Both the position numbers and the translations under genes were made by a program. From the NCBI RefSeq assembly GCF_000196255.1, contig NC_006370.1, positions 2,056,887 to 2,120,886 on the forward strand: a stretch of DNA of 64,000 nucleotides. The letters run 5' to 3'. The notes under the pieces are model-generated. The model was not told the origin of the DNA. It was given only the letters and a program-made list of their open reading frames with translations, and searched no databases. This document shows positions 48,194-58,027 of the stretch, piece after piece. Position 1 is the stretch's first letter, and the number at the start of each line of letters is the position of its first letter. Source of the stretch: Photobacterium profundum SS9. GTDB lineage: Bacteria; Pseudomonadota; Gammaproteobacteria; Enterobacterales; Vibrionaceae.

Positions 48194-50872
48194 TCATACT
48201 AACGAGAATGCCCTATATTTCATCAAAGATCGTATATATCTAATTCTTGATCCTTCTTTCCACGTTTTTTCAAACTCTGCGGCCAACCTTTTTGATAGCG
48301 CATCTAAATCTTCGCCACACTCGTCTACAAGTTCGTTAAGTAGAACTATAGAGCTAGCTTTTCGAACGTGATTAGAAAGAATATTGTCTGCCGAATTATT
48401 CATATCCTCTTCTTTGGTGAACTGCAAATTACCATCGCTGTCTTTAAAGCAAATACCTAGATTCACGAGGTCTGTTATCGAATTCCTCATCCCCTTGGAG
48501 TCTAAATCAATTTTATCAGCTACCTTAACTTTGTTTATAACGTCGATTACATTATCACATGTACTTGCCCCTAAGAACAAACCGCCCTTGGCAGCACGAG
48601 AGACCACAACGCCAAAATCTGGGGAGTAATCGTCATCCTTATAAACTCTGATTTTATTACCTATTTTACTCAACAAACCAGCGTATCTTAACCACGCTGA
48701 AATACGAGTTAAGTAGACTCTTGGGGCACACTCTTGTTTGTTAGAGTAAACCAGATCTAGCTCCTTTTGGAAATCCAAATCAGTAATAAGCTCCTTCCCT
48801 TTTTCTCTCTGTAGCTCTTTGCTACTTGTGTACATAACATGCCCGAGCATATGACTGCGAATTTTGTCAGGAACTTCATTCAGGCTTTGTAGTGCCTTGA
48901 TGTTGTTACCATTAGTCTTTGTAATTAAAGAGAACGATTGAAGATCCATTAGCACGTTGGTCAACGTTCCCTTCTTATACTTTGTTGCAGAAAGAAGTTC
49001 ATTGAAAGAGATTGCGGCATCTTCTGGTATATAGCTTAAGGTTTTTGTTGCCATACCGATCATCGACGCAGGCATATAGTTCCAAGAAATGACCGGAGTT
49101 TCATTTGATGTTAAGTAGTCCCTAAAAACATCCCAATAAACAGATACTTTCTCGCCAGTTCTCACTAACAGTCTGTCTGATATTAATCTTGATACTGTGG
49201 GCTCACCAAACTCTCTAGCTACTTCATATCTATCAACTGGTGAGTTGTGAGCAACGAAGCGTAAGCACTCATTTTCTTTATCTGGGCGCTCAAGATCCTC
49301 ATCAAATAGTGTCTTGATTTGCATTTGCGTGATTAACAACTCTTCCTGAGAAACACCGTCTTTGATTTTTTTGAAGAGGTGTATACATAGCTTTTTCAGC
49401 AGCCAAGGGAAGCCTTGCGCCTGTTGAATCAATCGGCCTTTTAGTGCTTTGTTTAAAGTTATTTCCAAACTTTTCTCAAAAGTTTGAATCATTTTAGAAG
49501 CATCTCCTTCATCAAAGAGAGTTAGTTTCTTCTCAATCCTATGATCACGAAGGTCATTCCATAACCCATAAGCAGGGTTGTCATCACCAAGAAAAATACC
49601 GTTTCTCCAAGAGAAGCCCACTACTAGGTTACATTTTTCGGAAGATACATCTAAACCAAATCGTTTAAACGCCCTGAAAAGCGCAAACAACTCTTCTTTC
49701 ATGAACACTTCTTCAAACTGATCAAAGAAGACAACGACCACTTTCTCTGTTTCTTTTAAGTAATGGTCACATTCAACGAAAGCTTTTGCCCCCGTAATAT
49801 CATCAATATCCTCAATCTGAAAAGAGGTATTAAGTTCGATAAAGTTGGACTGAATTGCAGCATTAAACGCTTTGGTTATAGCTTCAGAGACAAACTTAGC
49901 ACCTCGGGCTGAGCGTACATCAACAGGATATAGAAAGAGCTTATTTTTCCACTTCACATTTTTAAAGCGGTTAGCTAGGTACGCAACAAGAGAAGACTTA
50001 CCATTTCCTGATGAACCTGTTAATGACATTAATCTACAATCACTTTTCTCAGTTCGTACAGCCTCAAGAAAGTCCCAAATTTCTTTTTGTATTGAAGCCC
50101 GACCAACAAAGTCCTCTGGTCGACAGGGCTTGTAGTCCATAATGTCGTCTGCTACTACAATATTACTAACAACCTCCCTAGCATGACGAACATTAGGCAA
50201 TGGTTTTATATCATTTTTCTTATAAAGAGAGATGTCTAGCCCTTCGAACTTACCTACCGACTTCAAGATGCTCTTTAATTTTTGAACATCAATCTCTTCA
50301 CCCAATGAGTAAGCAATCAAGCTAGAAGGCGTACCGTCCTCAACTTCTTGAAATAACCAGCAAATCGGAAACTCTGGGTGTATCAAAAGAGAAGCTGCTG
50401 TTACCCTAGATGATAATTCTAAATCACCAAAGCCACGAACCTTACCGCAGGCTTCAAGCGCTTTCAGGATCTCATCACTCCCGTAAAACGAGTAGTCGAG
50501 ACCCATACTCAAGTAATTTTCGTAGGCACCTTGAGCATCTTTCCCTAACTTTACCGTTGAAAATAATGCGATTGATTTATACCCTCCTCGAACAGATTGA
50601 GCAAAACACAAATCAACAATACCTGTATCGATAGTCTTTCTGTCATTGTAAAACTTACACTCGACATAAATATTTTTCTTCGAAGGATTGTGGATAGCTT
50701 GAATGTCTACTTCCATCCCCGTTTTTCTGACTTCTATTCCTGTAATAGAGTACGACTGCCGACGAAGAATATCTGCGCACAGTTGTTCAAAAAAGCTCCC
50801 TTTTTGTGTGTTGGTATAACTATCAGGGACGCTAATTATCAAGTTCTTTTCGATTGGTAATGCTCGGGACAC
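48194..50872 (-). CDS. Mrr-like nuclease joined to a STAND-type NTPase (Avs-like defence protein)
   Basis: 892 residues. The N-terminus has a restriction nuclease pattern: FFEQLCADIL, then GMEVDIQAI (Asp about 52) and IYVECKFY (E-x-K about 71-73), an Mrr-like PD-(D/E)xK fold. A P-loop NTPase follows: GSSGNGKSSLV (about 290) and Walker B VVVFFDQFEEVF (about 380), typical of nSTAND proteins. The rest (about 450-892) is helical with winged-helix-like parts. Avs antiviral proteins have the same nuclease-STAND order but usually carry a longer sensor region. The likely role is cutting DNA after sensing a phage protein. Single gene, intact, with a hairpin terminator and a 10-bp inverted repeat in the upstream region. 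Confidence 0.75.
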   Translation of the reverse strand: MSRALPIEKNLIISVPDSYTNTQKGSFFEQLCADILRRQSYSITGIEVRKTGMEVDIQAIHNPSKKNIYVECKFYNDRKTIDTGIVDLCFAQSVRGGYKSIALFSTVKLGKDAQGAYENYLSMGLDYSFYGSDEILKALEACGKVRGFGDLELSSRVTAASLLIHPEFPICWLFQEVEDGTPSSLIAYSLGEEIDVQKLKSILKSVGKFEGLDISLYKKNDIKPLPNVRHAREVVSNIVVADDIMDYKPCRPEDFVGRASIQKEIWDFLEAVRTEKSDCRLMSLTGSSGNGKSSLVAYLANRFKNVKWKNKLFLYPVDVRSARGAKFVSEAITKAFNAAIQSNFIELNTSFQIEDIDDITGAKAFVECDHYLKETEKVVVVFFDQFEEVFMKEELFALFRAFKRFGLDVSSEKCNLVVGFSWRNGIFLGDDNPAYGLWNDLRDHRIEKKLTLFDEGDASKMIQTFEKSLEITLNKALKGRLIQQAQGFPWLLKKLCIHLFKKIKDGVSQEELLITQMQIKTLFDEDLERPDKENECLRFVAHNSPVDRYEVAREFGEPTVSRLISDRLLVRTGEKVSVYWDVFRDYLTSNETPVISWNYMPASMIGMATKTLSYIPEDAAISFNELLSATKYKKGTLTNVLMDLQSFSLITKTNGNNIKALQSLNEVPDKIRSHMLGHVMYTSSKELQREKGKELITDLDFQKELDLVYSNKQECAPRVYLTRISAWLRYAGLLSKIGNKIRVYKDDDYSPDFGVVVSRAAKGGLFLGASTCDNVIDVINKVKVADKIDLDSKGMRNSITDLVNLGICFKDSDGNLQFTKEEDMNNSADNILSNHVRKASSIVLLNELVDECGEDLDALSKRLAAEFEKTWKEGSRIRYIRSLMKYRAFSLV

Positions 50873-51254
50873 AGAAAACCTCTACAACTCCATTAAGTGC
50901 ATATGAAATCTAACATATTTATCTAATAAATAATGCACTTAACAAACCAAAAGCCGTTTCAAAGCAATTTGTCAGATCTGGTCGAGTCGTGATTTGAACG
51001 TTGATTGATAACATCTAAACACCATTCAAGGGCAGGTTTCAAGGGCATGACAATCGGTAAGTTTCACGAAATTAACTTCATGGAAAAACGCCGAAATTTG
51101 CTGATATCAGCCATTTTGACCTATTAACCATAACTTCATGAAGTGATTTTTTCATGACTTTCCTCCCAGCCCCCTATTCCTGCGGCTTTCAGGCACTCAC
51201 ACACACACGAAGTTGGTTTCGGTGCTTAGAAGTTAAATTCCTCGGGTGGCAGCG
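50873..51254. other. Upstream region of the nuclease-STAND gene and inner island end
   Basis: TTAAGTGCAT (50893-50902) and ATGCACTTAA (50933-50942) are perfect complements, a likely operator for the minus-strand gene. GCAATTTGTCAGATCTGGT at 50964 resembles the sequence at 40466. TAACTTCATG occurs at 51073 and 51131. No gene seen. Confidence 0.5.
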
Positions 51255-51502
51255 TAACTTCATATGCTATGACCCTATCTATATATATCAATAATTTATA
51301 AATGTGTATTTTACATTGGTAAAGTCAAGGAACCGTGTGTAATGTAACTTCATGATGAATTCCTTGTGGGTCATTATAAGTTCATGTCTATTTAACAGTA
51401 TTGGCTATTTACCATAAAATAGGTAATTAGCACCGAACTTTAAGCTCTTCTGCAAATGGTCAGTTTGCCTTGTTCTTCAAGTTCGGTATTAATTACAGAG
51501 CT
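51255..51502. repeat. Right attachment-like repeat of the island (attR candidate)
   Basis: TAACTTCAT at 51255 and 51345 and TAAGTTCATG at 51377 lead to the block TATTTACCATAAAATAGG...AGAGCT (51406-51502). That block matches 8626-8725 with scattered differences. The preceding part also parallels 8540-8614. The repeat ends within the terminator hairpin of the histidine kinase gene, so the insertion point adjoins that operon. Confidence 0.75.
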
Positions 51503-51532
51503 GTTAAGTGCAACAGCATTTAACAGCTCTGT
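51495..51532 (-). terminator. Terminator of the sensor-kinase operon
   Basis: ACAGAGCTGTTAA and its perfect 13-base complement (51520-51532) enclose a 12-base loop. It lies 24 bases beyond the stop of the kinase at 51557. The minus side is followed by AT-rich DNA. Confidence 0.75.
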
Positions 51533-51556
51533 AAGATCATTAAGCTCTTAGCTCGT

Positions 51557-53638
51557 TTAGGCAATGTGCTGGTATTTACTCAGTATTTGATTAAGCTCTA
51601 TTGCTCTTATTGGTTTAGCTAAGAAATCATTCATCCCAGCTTTTTTGTATTCAACTTGATCGCACTGCATTGCATTTGCTGTTAGTGCAATGATTGGTAT
51701 GGTGATCTCTTCTTCTCGTAATCGCTTGGTAGCTTGGATCCCATCAAGTACTGGCATTGAAATATCCATCAAAACAATATCGAAATAATGTGTATTATTT
51801 TCTAAGGCTTTTATAGCTTCCTCACCATTATTTGCAATTTGTACTCGGTGGCCACGCTTTTCAAGCATTAATTTAGCAACCAGTTGATTCGTGTTGCTAT
51901 CTTCCGCAAGCAAGATGTTTAATGATCGGTTTGATCTTGGGTATTGCTCTGGAAGCTCTTTTTCTGTTGTACCAATTACTGATGTTATTGGTATCGAGAC
52001 GGTAAAACAGCTGCCTACATTTAGCATGCTATCTAATGAAATATTACCATCCATTTTTTTGATAAGATGCATGCTAATTGCGAGACCTAAACCCGTACCA
52101 CCATAGCGCCGAGTAATACTTCCATCTGCTTGGATAAATGGATTAAACAATGTATTTTGTGCATACGGTGCTATGCCTATTCCTGTATCGGTAACTGCAA
52201 TCTCAATATGATTGTTAACTGCTTTTACAGAGACTCTAACAGAACCAACATTGGTGAATTTTATGGCGTTCCCAATAAGATTGAACATGACTTGAGTTAT
52301 TCGATTTTTATCGCCTAACATGCTGCCTGGCACTGATTCATCAATTTGAGTCGTTAAGGTAATGTTTTTTCTTTTTGCTTGTTCGTTTAGTTGGTTAACG
52401 ACGAGACTAACACTATCTGCAATACATATATCTGTATTGAATAGCTCAAATTTACCTGACTCAATCCGTGATAAATCGAGAATATCATTGATAATTGTGA
52501 GTAGTAATTGAGCAGATTGTTCCATCTGACTCACCCACTCCATTTGTTTTTTATCAAGCCCTGAATCAACCAATGTATCCATTAAACCCAGCACAGCATT
52601 TAATGGCGTACGTATTTCATGGCTCATCATTGCTAGAAATTCAGATTTTGCGTTATTCGCTGTTTCTGCCTGCTTTCTGGCGAGTTGTAATTCAACTAAA
52701 CGCTGTTTTCTGTTTGTAATATCTTTTGCAGTACCGCGATAACCCAGTAATTTACCTTGTTTATTGAAGTAAGGTGTCCCACTTAGCGTGATCCATAAAC
52801 CGCCTTCATCTTCAGGTAATTTCCATTCAATATCTTCGAATGTCTTTTTGCTTTTTAGTTGTTCTAATAACTTTACGCGTAATTCAGACTGTTCACCAAA
52901 GATATCTAATATGTTGGCATTATCAATAACATGGTTAGCAAGATGCGGGGACGAAATATAGGTAAATTGATAATCGGTATCGACTTCCCAAAACCAATCC
53001 CCGACTGTTTTGGCAAAATCTTTAAATCGTTGCTGGCTGTGTGTGAGCTCTTGTGTTCTTGCTGTTACTAAAGATTGTAAACGTTCGCGGTAATCAATAT
53101 CGATGATTGCTCGTTCTAATAACGGTCTAAATCTGTCGAGCACTCTTCGGCACTGAGGTGTAAACTGCCCTTTTTTAGAATGCACAAATAATAGTACAGC
53201 ATCGCCAGAGCTAACTTTCACTCCCGTCATTAACGCTGAATTACAGTATTCGAGTATTTGAGGAGAGAGCTCTTTAAACTCTGTAACATCTTTTGGGGAA
53301 AATAAAGCGATACTTTCACCGTTAATACAACGTACAAATGTTCTATCAATGGCCCATGAACTTGATTCAAATACATCACATGTTGTAACTAGCTCTCTTA
53401 GCGGGCCGGTTTCGTCGTCGCGAGTAAGGGCAAGTGCGTGCTCGAAGCCTATGTATTTTCGTAATACAGATAATAAGCTGTTGAATACTTGACGTTTATT
53501 GTTTGCACCCGCCATTGCGGAAATACCCGCGAGAATAGCCGAATTTTCTTCACGTAATTGACATTCTCTTTCTTGGCTTCGTAGCAAGTCAAGTAATGTC
53601 TCTTGTAATTTTTCAGACTCAGAATTTAGCATACTCAT
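51557..53638 (-). CDS. Hybrid sensor histidine kinase (VpsS/NahK-like)
   Basis: 693 residues. GAF-like N-terminal region (about 35-185), PAS (about 205-310, FAKTVGDWFWEVD), HisKA with MMSHEIRTPL (His about 341), HATPase (NLIGNAIKFT, DTGIGI, GGTGLGL) and a C-terminal receiver (Asp about 626 in VLMDISMP). There is no Hpt domain. It overlaps the FIST gene by about 20 bases and follows it. In V. cholerae the pair VpsV-VpsS, and NosP-NahK in Pseudomonas, join a FIST sensor that may bind heme or NO to a hybrid kinase that controls biofilm through a phosphorelay. That function is by family. Its 3' end abuts the island. Confidence 0.85.
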   Translation of the reverse strand: MSMLNSESEKLQETLLDLLRSQERECQLREENSAILAGISAMAGANNKRQVFNSLLSVLRKYIGFEHALALTRDDETGPLRELVTTCDVFESSSWAIDRTFVRCINGESIALFSPKDVTEFKELSPQILEYCNSALMTGVKVSSGDAVLLFVHSKKGQFTPQCRRVLDRFRPLLERAIIDIDYRERLQSLVTARTQELTHSQQRFKDFAKTVGDWFWEVDTDYQFTYISSPHLANHVIDNANILDIFGEQSELRVKLLEQLKSKKTFEDIEWKLPEDEGGLWITLSGTPYFNKQGKLLGYRGTAKDITNRKQRLVELQLARKQAETANNAKSEFLAMMSHEIRTPLNAVLGLMDTLVDSGLDKKQMEWVSQMEQSAQLLLTIINDILDLSRIESGKFELFNTDICIADSVSLVVNQLNEQAKRKNITLTTQIDESVPGSMLGDKNRITQVMFNLIGNAIKFTNVGSVRVSVKAVNNHIEIAVTDTGIGIAPYAQNTLFNPFIQADGSITRRYGGTGLGLAISMHLIKKMDGNISLDSMLNVGSCFTVSIPITSVIGTTEKELPEQYPRSNRSLNILLAEDSNTNQLVAKLMLEKRGHRVQIANNGEEAIKALENNTHYFDIVLMDISMPVLDGIQATKRLREEEITIPIIALTANAMQCDQVEYKKAGMNDFLAKPIRAIELNQILSKYQHIA

Positions 53639-54827
53639 CCCTATGAAAAAGAACGGCGGAAATCATTAAGTTTCCATGAGCGTTTTCACCACCAATAAAC
53701 TGCCCTTGCTCTCCAAAAGTAAAAGGACTAACAAATGGAGCTTGATGCATGGCGTGATTCACATAACTGGCGACTTCATGCATTCTGTCTTGTACTTTTA
53801 ACATGCAGCCAGCGCAGTAAATGGTAATGCCACCAATAGGGTCTAATTCGCCTTTCCTGCCAACATCATTGGCTGAGTCAATCACTCTACCCGCTCTGGT
53901 AATTAGACGCTCATCGGTTCCCATCATACAAAAAACGGTTTCAGATTCTTCTACCGTTGCGAAAAGCTCTATTCCACCGCGTTCTGTTACTTTTAGTGGA
54001 TGTGCAAGTTTGTAATATTCAAGCTCATGCACTTTCCCCACCACGCGTCCTAAGGGGTTAAGGCTACTCTCGTTAATGATATTACTTGCTTGACTTAAAC
54101 TTTTGTCTAACCATTTTTCATAAATATTTATAGCGGGTTCGTTATCTAATTCAACAATCTCTCGGCCTTCAACTTTTGTCACAACCGCTGATTGATTGGT
54201 ATTGGCATAGCCCGAATGAAACGAATAACTTACTTGGCAAGATGGGTAAAAAACGCAAACACCTACCCCATGCTGACTGGTATGTTCATGAGTAAATAGC
54301 TTCCAATTTCCGCTAACAAAATCATCCGCCGCACTACCACCAATAATCGGTATTGACGCGCCTAACTCATGCTCTATACCTTTAATAACATCTTCTTCAT
54401 TCCCTGGAGTGGCATGAAGCAAAATCAATGCCGGAAGTTCGCCAGGGCGTCCACTATTCTCTATTGCTCTTAATACCGCTTGTTGAGCCATTTCGAATGG
54501 GGATTGATTAGTAGAAACTAACGCAGTTCCAAATGCACCGTTGTAATCACACATAGCCCATAAAGCAATGCTATCGCCATAGTTATAACCCTCATCAGTC
54601 ATGACACCTCGGCAAGATGAACACCCCAAAACTTGGGCGTCAGGGTATTGTTCATGCAATATGTTTTTAATCAGAGTTTCATCATGGTGCTCTGAAAAAT
54701 ACGCCAAGACTAACTTAGGGTTCGTGATTTTTTGCTGTAATTTGCAAATTGCATCTAAAATAGCGTTTTCAGATGAATTAATAGCAGAGATGCTGGTTGC
54801 GATATCCATTATTCTTCTTTCTGTCAT
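53619..54827 (-). CDS. FIST-domain sensor protein (NosP/VpsV-like)
   Basis: 402 residues with an N-terminal FIST_N and C-terminal FIST_C organisation: VLGCSSCRGVMTDEGY (about 70-85), LLHATPGNEEDV, GGSAADDF (about 185) and IYCAGCML near 340. It is encoded before and overlapping the hybrid kinase. Such proteins are heme-dependent NO sensors that regulate the partner kinase. The cysteines seen are candidates for sensing but heme ligands cannot be assigned from sequence alone. Confidence 0.85.
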   Translation of the reverse strand: MTERRIMDIATSISAINSSENAILDAICKLQQKITNPKLVLAYFSEHHDETLIKNILHEQYPDAQVLGCSSCRGVMTDEGYNYGDSIALWAMCDYNGAFGTALVSTNQSPFEMAQQAVLRAIENSGRPGELPALILLHATPGNEEDVIKGIEHELGASIPIIGGSAADDFVSGNWKLFTHEHTSQHGVGVCVFYPSCQVSYSFHSGYANTNQSAVVTKVEGREIVELDNEPAINIYEKWLDKSLSQASNIINESSLNPLGRVVGKVHELEYYKLAHPLKVTERGGIELFATVEESETVFCMMGTDERLITRAGRVIDSANDVGRKGELDPIGGITIYCAGCMLKVQDRMHEVASYVNHAMHQAPFVSPFTFGEQGQFIGGENAHGNLMISAVLFHRDEYAKF

Positions 54828-54966
54828 TACTTTTCTACATAAGTAACATTATTACATTTGCATCCAGTAAAGGATTGAGTTTTTAATGGTTTTTTGATTA
54901 AAGTCTGCTTTGTTTTTGCCGTTATTCATTATCATCTTTCGAATATGCTGCAAATGAAGGGATGCA

Positions 54967-55722
54967 ATGGCTAATCAAGTAATTTTGGTAACAGGCGGCG
55001 CGAATGGCATTGGTAAAGGAATTTGTGAATACTTAGTTGAGAACAGCCCTACGACAAATGGCACCAGTGGAAATGAGACAATTGTTATCGCGGTTGATAT
55101 TGATGAAAATGCGGGGTTTAAATTAGTTTCTGAGGAGCCTCGTATTCGTTTTCGATGTGCTGATGTTTCTAATGAAGTTGAAATGTCGTTGATCATTAAA
55201 GAGATCACGACACAGTATGGTCATCTAAATGGCTTAATCAATAATGCTGCTGTCTCCACCCCTTATAACTCACCACTCGAAGAATTAGAGTTAACAGAGT
55301 GGCATCGAGTTCTGAATATTAACCTTACTGCGCCATTATTGATGAGTAAACTATGTTTACCATTATTAAAAAAAGCGAAAGGTTCCATCGTCAATATTAG
55401 CTCTACTCGCGCGCAACAATCTGAACCTAATACGGAATTATACAGTGCTTCTAAAGGAGGCTTAGTGGCTTTAACGCACGCTTTGGCAAACAGTTTAGGG
55501 CCCGATATTAGAGTTAATTGTGTTTCTCCCGGTTGGATTAACACAACCAATGAACCACTAAGGGGTGTAGATTCTAACCAACATCCTGTTGGTCGAGTTG
55601 GCGATATAACAGATACAGCAGCAATAGTCAGTTTTCTTCTTAGTGAGCAGTCCGGGTTTATTACAGGACAAAACTTCACCGTTGATGGCGGAATGACGAA
55701 AAAAATGATTTATGCCGAATAA
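54967..55722 (+). CDS. Short-chain dehydrogenase/reductase
   Basis: 251 residues. Rossmann cofactor motif TGGANGIGKG (about 9-18), NNAA motif, catalytic Ser (NISST) and YSASK (Tyr-x3-Lys, about 155-159). GAAGGGA precedes the ATG at 54967. Substrate unknown. It is followed by a hairpin terminator. The gene is in the same place in V. cholerae by memory. Confidence 0.88.
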   Translation: MANQVILVTGGANGIGKGICEYLVENSPTTNGTSGNETIVIAVDIDENAGFKLVSEEPRIRFRCADVSNEVEMSLIIKEITTQYGHLNGLINNAAVSTPYNSPLEELELTEWHRVLNINLTAPLLMSKLCLPLLKKAKGSIVNISSTRAQQSEPNTELYSASKGGLVALTHALANSLGPDIRVNCVSPGWINTTNEPLRGVDSNQHPVGRVGDITDTAAIVSFLLSEQSGFITGQNFTVDGGMTKKMIYAE

Positions 55723-55754
55723 AAATAACTATTGTAGTCCGAAAGCCGAGCAAC

Positions 55755-55772
55755 AAGCCTATTTGTAGGCTT
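55755..55772. terminator. Terminator between convergent genes
   Basis: AAGCCTA-TTTG-TAGGCTT is a perfect 7-bp hairpin 33 bases after the dehydrogenase stop, followed by ATTACTTT. It separates it from the convergent gene at 55873. Confidence 0.7.
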
Positions 55773-55872
55773 ATTACTTTCAAATTTTCAGTTTTAATAT
55801 TGTTAAAATAAGACTGCCATAACCAAGCCTTGAAAAACCAAGTGATTAACATTCAACTCATTTAATTGTTAA

Positions 55873-56316
55873 TCATTTTTTCACTGTAAATGTAGCTATT
55901 GTGGTTTGATTTCCTTGCGTAATTGTTGCTTTCCAATCCATTTCATCATGAATACAGGCTGGAACACTAAAATTACCTACCCAATACGCGCCTTTTTGTT
56001 CAAAAACGACGGGTATTGTACCCATAAACATATCGACGCCCTCAACAACACCTGTTGGTTTAACATCAATGTTGCCGATTTGTAGTACAAGTGGCGACTC
56101 AGCTGTAGCAGGCAATGGGGTCAATGTTATATCCGCCGTCTTCCCTTGATTGATAATTAAGCATTTATCTTCACTTATTACACAGTGAATAGCCTTTTGT
56201 TCTACTGATTGCACCTCTTCATAGGTAACTGTTCTCCAAACAAATGCTGAAATGAGCACTGCCATCAGTACAATAATTTGGATTAATCGTGATTTTGTTA
56301 ATTTTTCTGCTGCCAT
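55873..56316 (-). CDS. Membrane-anchored hypothetical protein upstream of ccoN
   Basis: 147 residues. It has an N-terminal membrane helix (IQIIVLMAVLISAFVW) after a short cytoplasmic basic tail, so the rest should be periplasmic. Two or three cysteines (HCVISEDKC, PACIHDE) could form disulfides. Conserved in place near ccoN in Vibrionaceae as I recall, but function unknown. It is divergent from ccoN with about 270 bases between. Confidence 0.65.
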   Translation of the reverse strand: MAAEKLTKSRLIQIIVLMAVLISAFVWRTVTYEEVQSVEQKAIHCVISEDKCLIINQGKTADITLTPLPATAESPLVLQIGNIDVKPTGVVEGVDMFMGTIPVVFEQKGAYWVGNFSVPACIHDEMDWKATITQGNQTTIATFTVKK

Positions 56317-56587
56317 AATTACACTTATCTCGTGTTACAGAGTTCAAAGTTTTCACATAAATGTTGCTTAACCGTAAACAATGTGTGGGCATCAGCCTGT
56401 CAATCGTTTGTTAACTAACGTATTATGCGCAATGAAAATGCCACTTTTACAATAAAATAGCAATTTGATTGTTGAGTTGTTTATAAAACAACAAGGCTAT
56501 CAATAAGCTTTGGGTGGCATTGCGACAACTTGTTGTTCGCACAAGGAAATAAAGTGTAGTTGAACAATATATAGTGGAAGTAGCAAC

Positions 56588-58015
56588 ATGAGCCAAGTAA
56601 AGCAGCTTGAACAAAACTATAACTATACGGTCGTTCGTCAATTTACCTTAGCTACCATACTATGGGGAATTGTCGGTATGAGCGTTGGTGTATTAATTGC
56701 GGCTCAGCTGGTATGGCCGGCGCTAAACTTCGATACTCCTTGGTTGACATACAGCCGTTTGCGTCCACTGCATACTAATGCAGTAATTTTCGCATTTGGT
56801 ACTAGTGCGTTATTTGCTACGTCTTATTACGTAGTACAACGTACATGTCAAACAAGATTATTCGGTGGGAAGTTAGCCGCGTTTACCTTTTGGGGTTGGC
56901 AAGCAATAATCATTTCAGCGGCAATTACATTGCCAATGGGATGGACCACAGGTAAAGAATACGCAGAACTGGAATGGCCGATTGGTATCGCTATTGCAGT
57001 TGTATGGGTAGCCTATGCCATTGTCTTTTTCGGTACAATGATTAAAAGAAACACGTCGCACATTTATGTTGCGAACTGGTTCTTCGGTGCCTTCATTCTA
57101 ACGGTAGCGGTACTTCACATTGTGAACAACCTTGCTATTCCAGTTTCAATAAGTAAGTCGTATTCGATTTACTCTGGCGCTGTGGATGCAATGATTCAGT
57201 GGTGGTACGGTCATAACGCTGTAGGCTTCCTGCTTACTGCGGGCTTCTTGGGTATGATGTATTACTTTGTACCAAAGCAAGCGGGTCGTCCTGTTTACTC
57301 GTATCGTTTATCTATCGTACACTTCTGGGCATTAATTTCTCTGTACATCTGGGCTGGTCCTCACCACCTTCATTACACAGCACTACCTGACTGGACTCAG
57401 TCGTTAGGTATGGTGATGTCGCTTGTTTTATTCGCACCTTCTTGGGGCGGGATGATAAACGGTATCATGACCTTATCTGGTGCGTGGCATAAACTTCGTT
57501 ACGATCCGATTTTGCGTTTCCTTGTTGTTTCGTTGTCTTTCTACGGTATGTCTACCTTCGAAGGCCCAATGATGGCAATTAAAACAGTAAACGCCCTATC
57601 TCACTACACGGACTGGACCATTGGTCACGTTCACTCTGGTGCTTTAGGTTGGGTTGCGATGGTTTCTATCGGTTCTGTGTATCACCTAATCCCTAAACTG
57701 TTCGGCCAAGAGCGTATGTATTCGATCAAACTGATCAACGTTCACTTCTGGTTAGCAACAATTGGTACGGTACTATATATCGTAGCAATGTGGATTTCTG
57801 GTGTGATGCAAGGCCTGATGTGGCGTGCAGTAAATACCGACGGTACATTGACTTACAGCTTCGTTGAATCGCTGCAGGCCTCTTATCCGTTCTACTTTGT
57901 TCGCTTTGTTGGCGGGTTAATCTTCTTGTCTGGCATGTTCTTGCTTGCGTATAACGCATACAAAACAATTTCAGCACCGAAAGAAAGCCTAAAAGCAATT
58001 GAACAACCAGCATAA
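56588..58015 (+). CDS. ccoN: cbb3-type cytochrome c oxidase subunit I
   Basis: 475 residues with about 12 membrane helices. Catalytic subunit of the high-affinity oxidase: heme b and heme b3-CuB ligands are His residues such as those in [25 protein letters not shown] and [10 protein letters not shown]. Upstream GGAAG acts as ribosome site. ccoO follows after 12 bases. Oxygen is reduced to water with proton pumping under low oxygen. Intact. Confidence 0.97.
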   Translation: MSQVKQLEQNYNYTVVRQFTLATILWGIVGMSVGVLIAAQLVWPALNFDTPWLTYSRLRPLHTNAVIFAFGTSALFATSYYVVQRTCQTRLFGGKLAAFTFWGWQAIIISAAITLPMGWTTGKEYAELEWPIGIAIAVVWVAYAIVFFGTMIKRNTSHIYVANWFFGAFILTVAVLHIVNNLAIPVSISKSYSIYSGAVDAMIQWWYGHNAVGFLLTAGFLGMMYYFVPKQAGRPVYSYRLSIVHFWALISLYIWAGPHHLHYTALPDWTQSLGMVMSLVLFAPSWGGMINGIMTLSGAWHKLRYDPILRFLVVSLSFYGMSTFEGPMMAIKTVNALSHYTDWTIGHVHSGALGWVAMVSIGSVYHLIPKLFGQERMYSIKLINVHFWLATIGTVLYIVAMWISGVMQGLMWRAVNTDGTLTYSFVESLQASYPFYFVRFVGGLIFLSGMFLLAYNAYKTISAPKESLKAIEQPA

Positions 58016-58027
58016 GGAATTCGACAG

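Noticed and set aside
56317..56587. An FNR box upstream of ccoN
   Set aside because: The spacing pattern TTGAT-N4-ATCAA was not found; TTTGATTGTTGAG does not have a matching right half. Oxygen control is likely but the site is not visible by eye.
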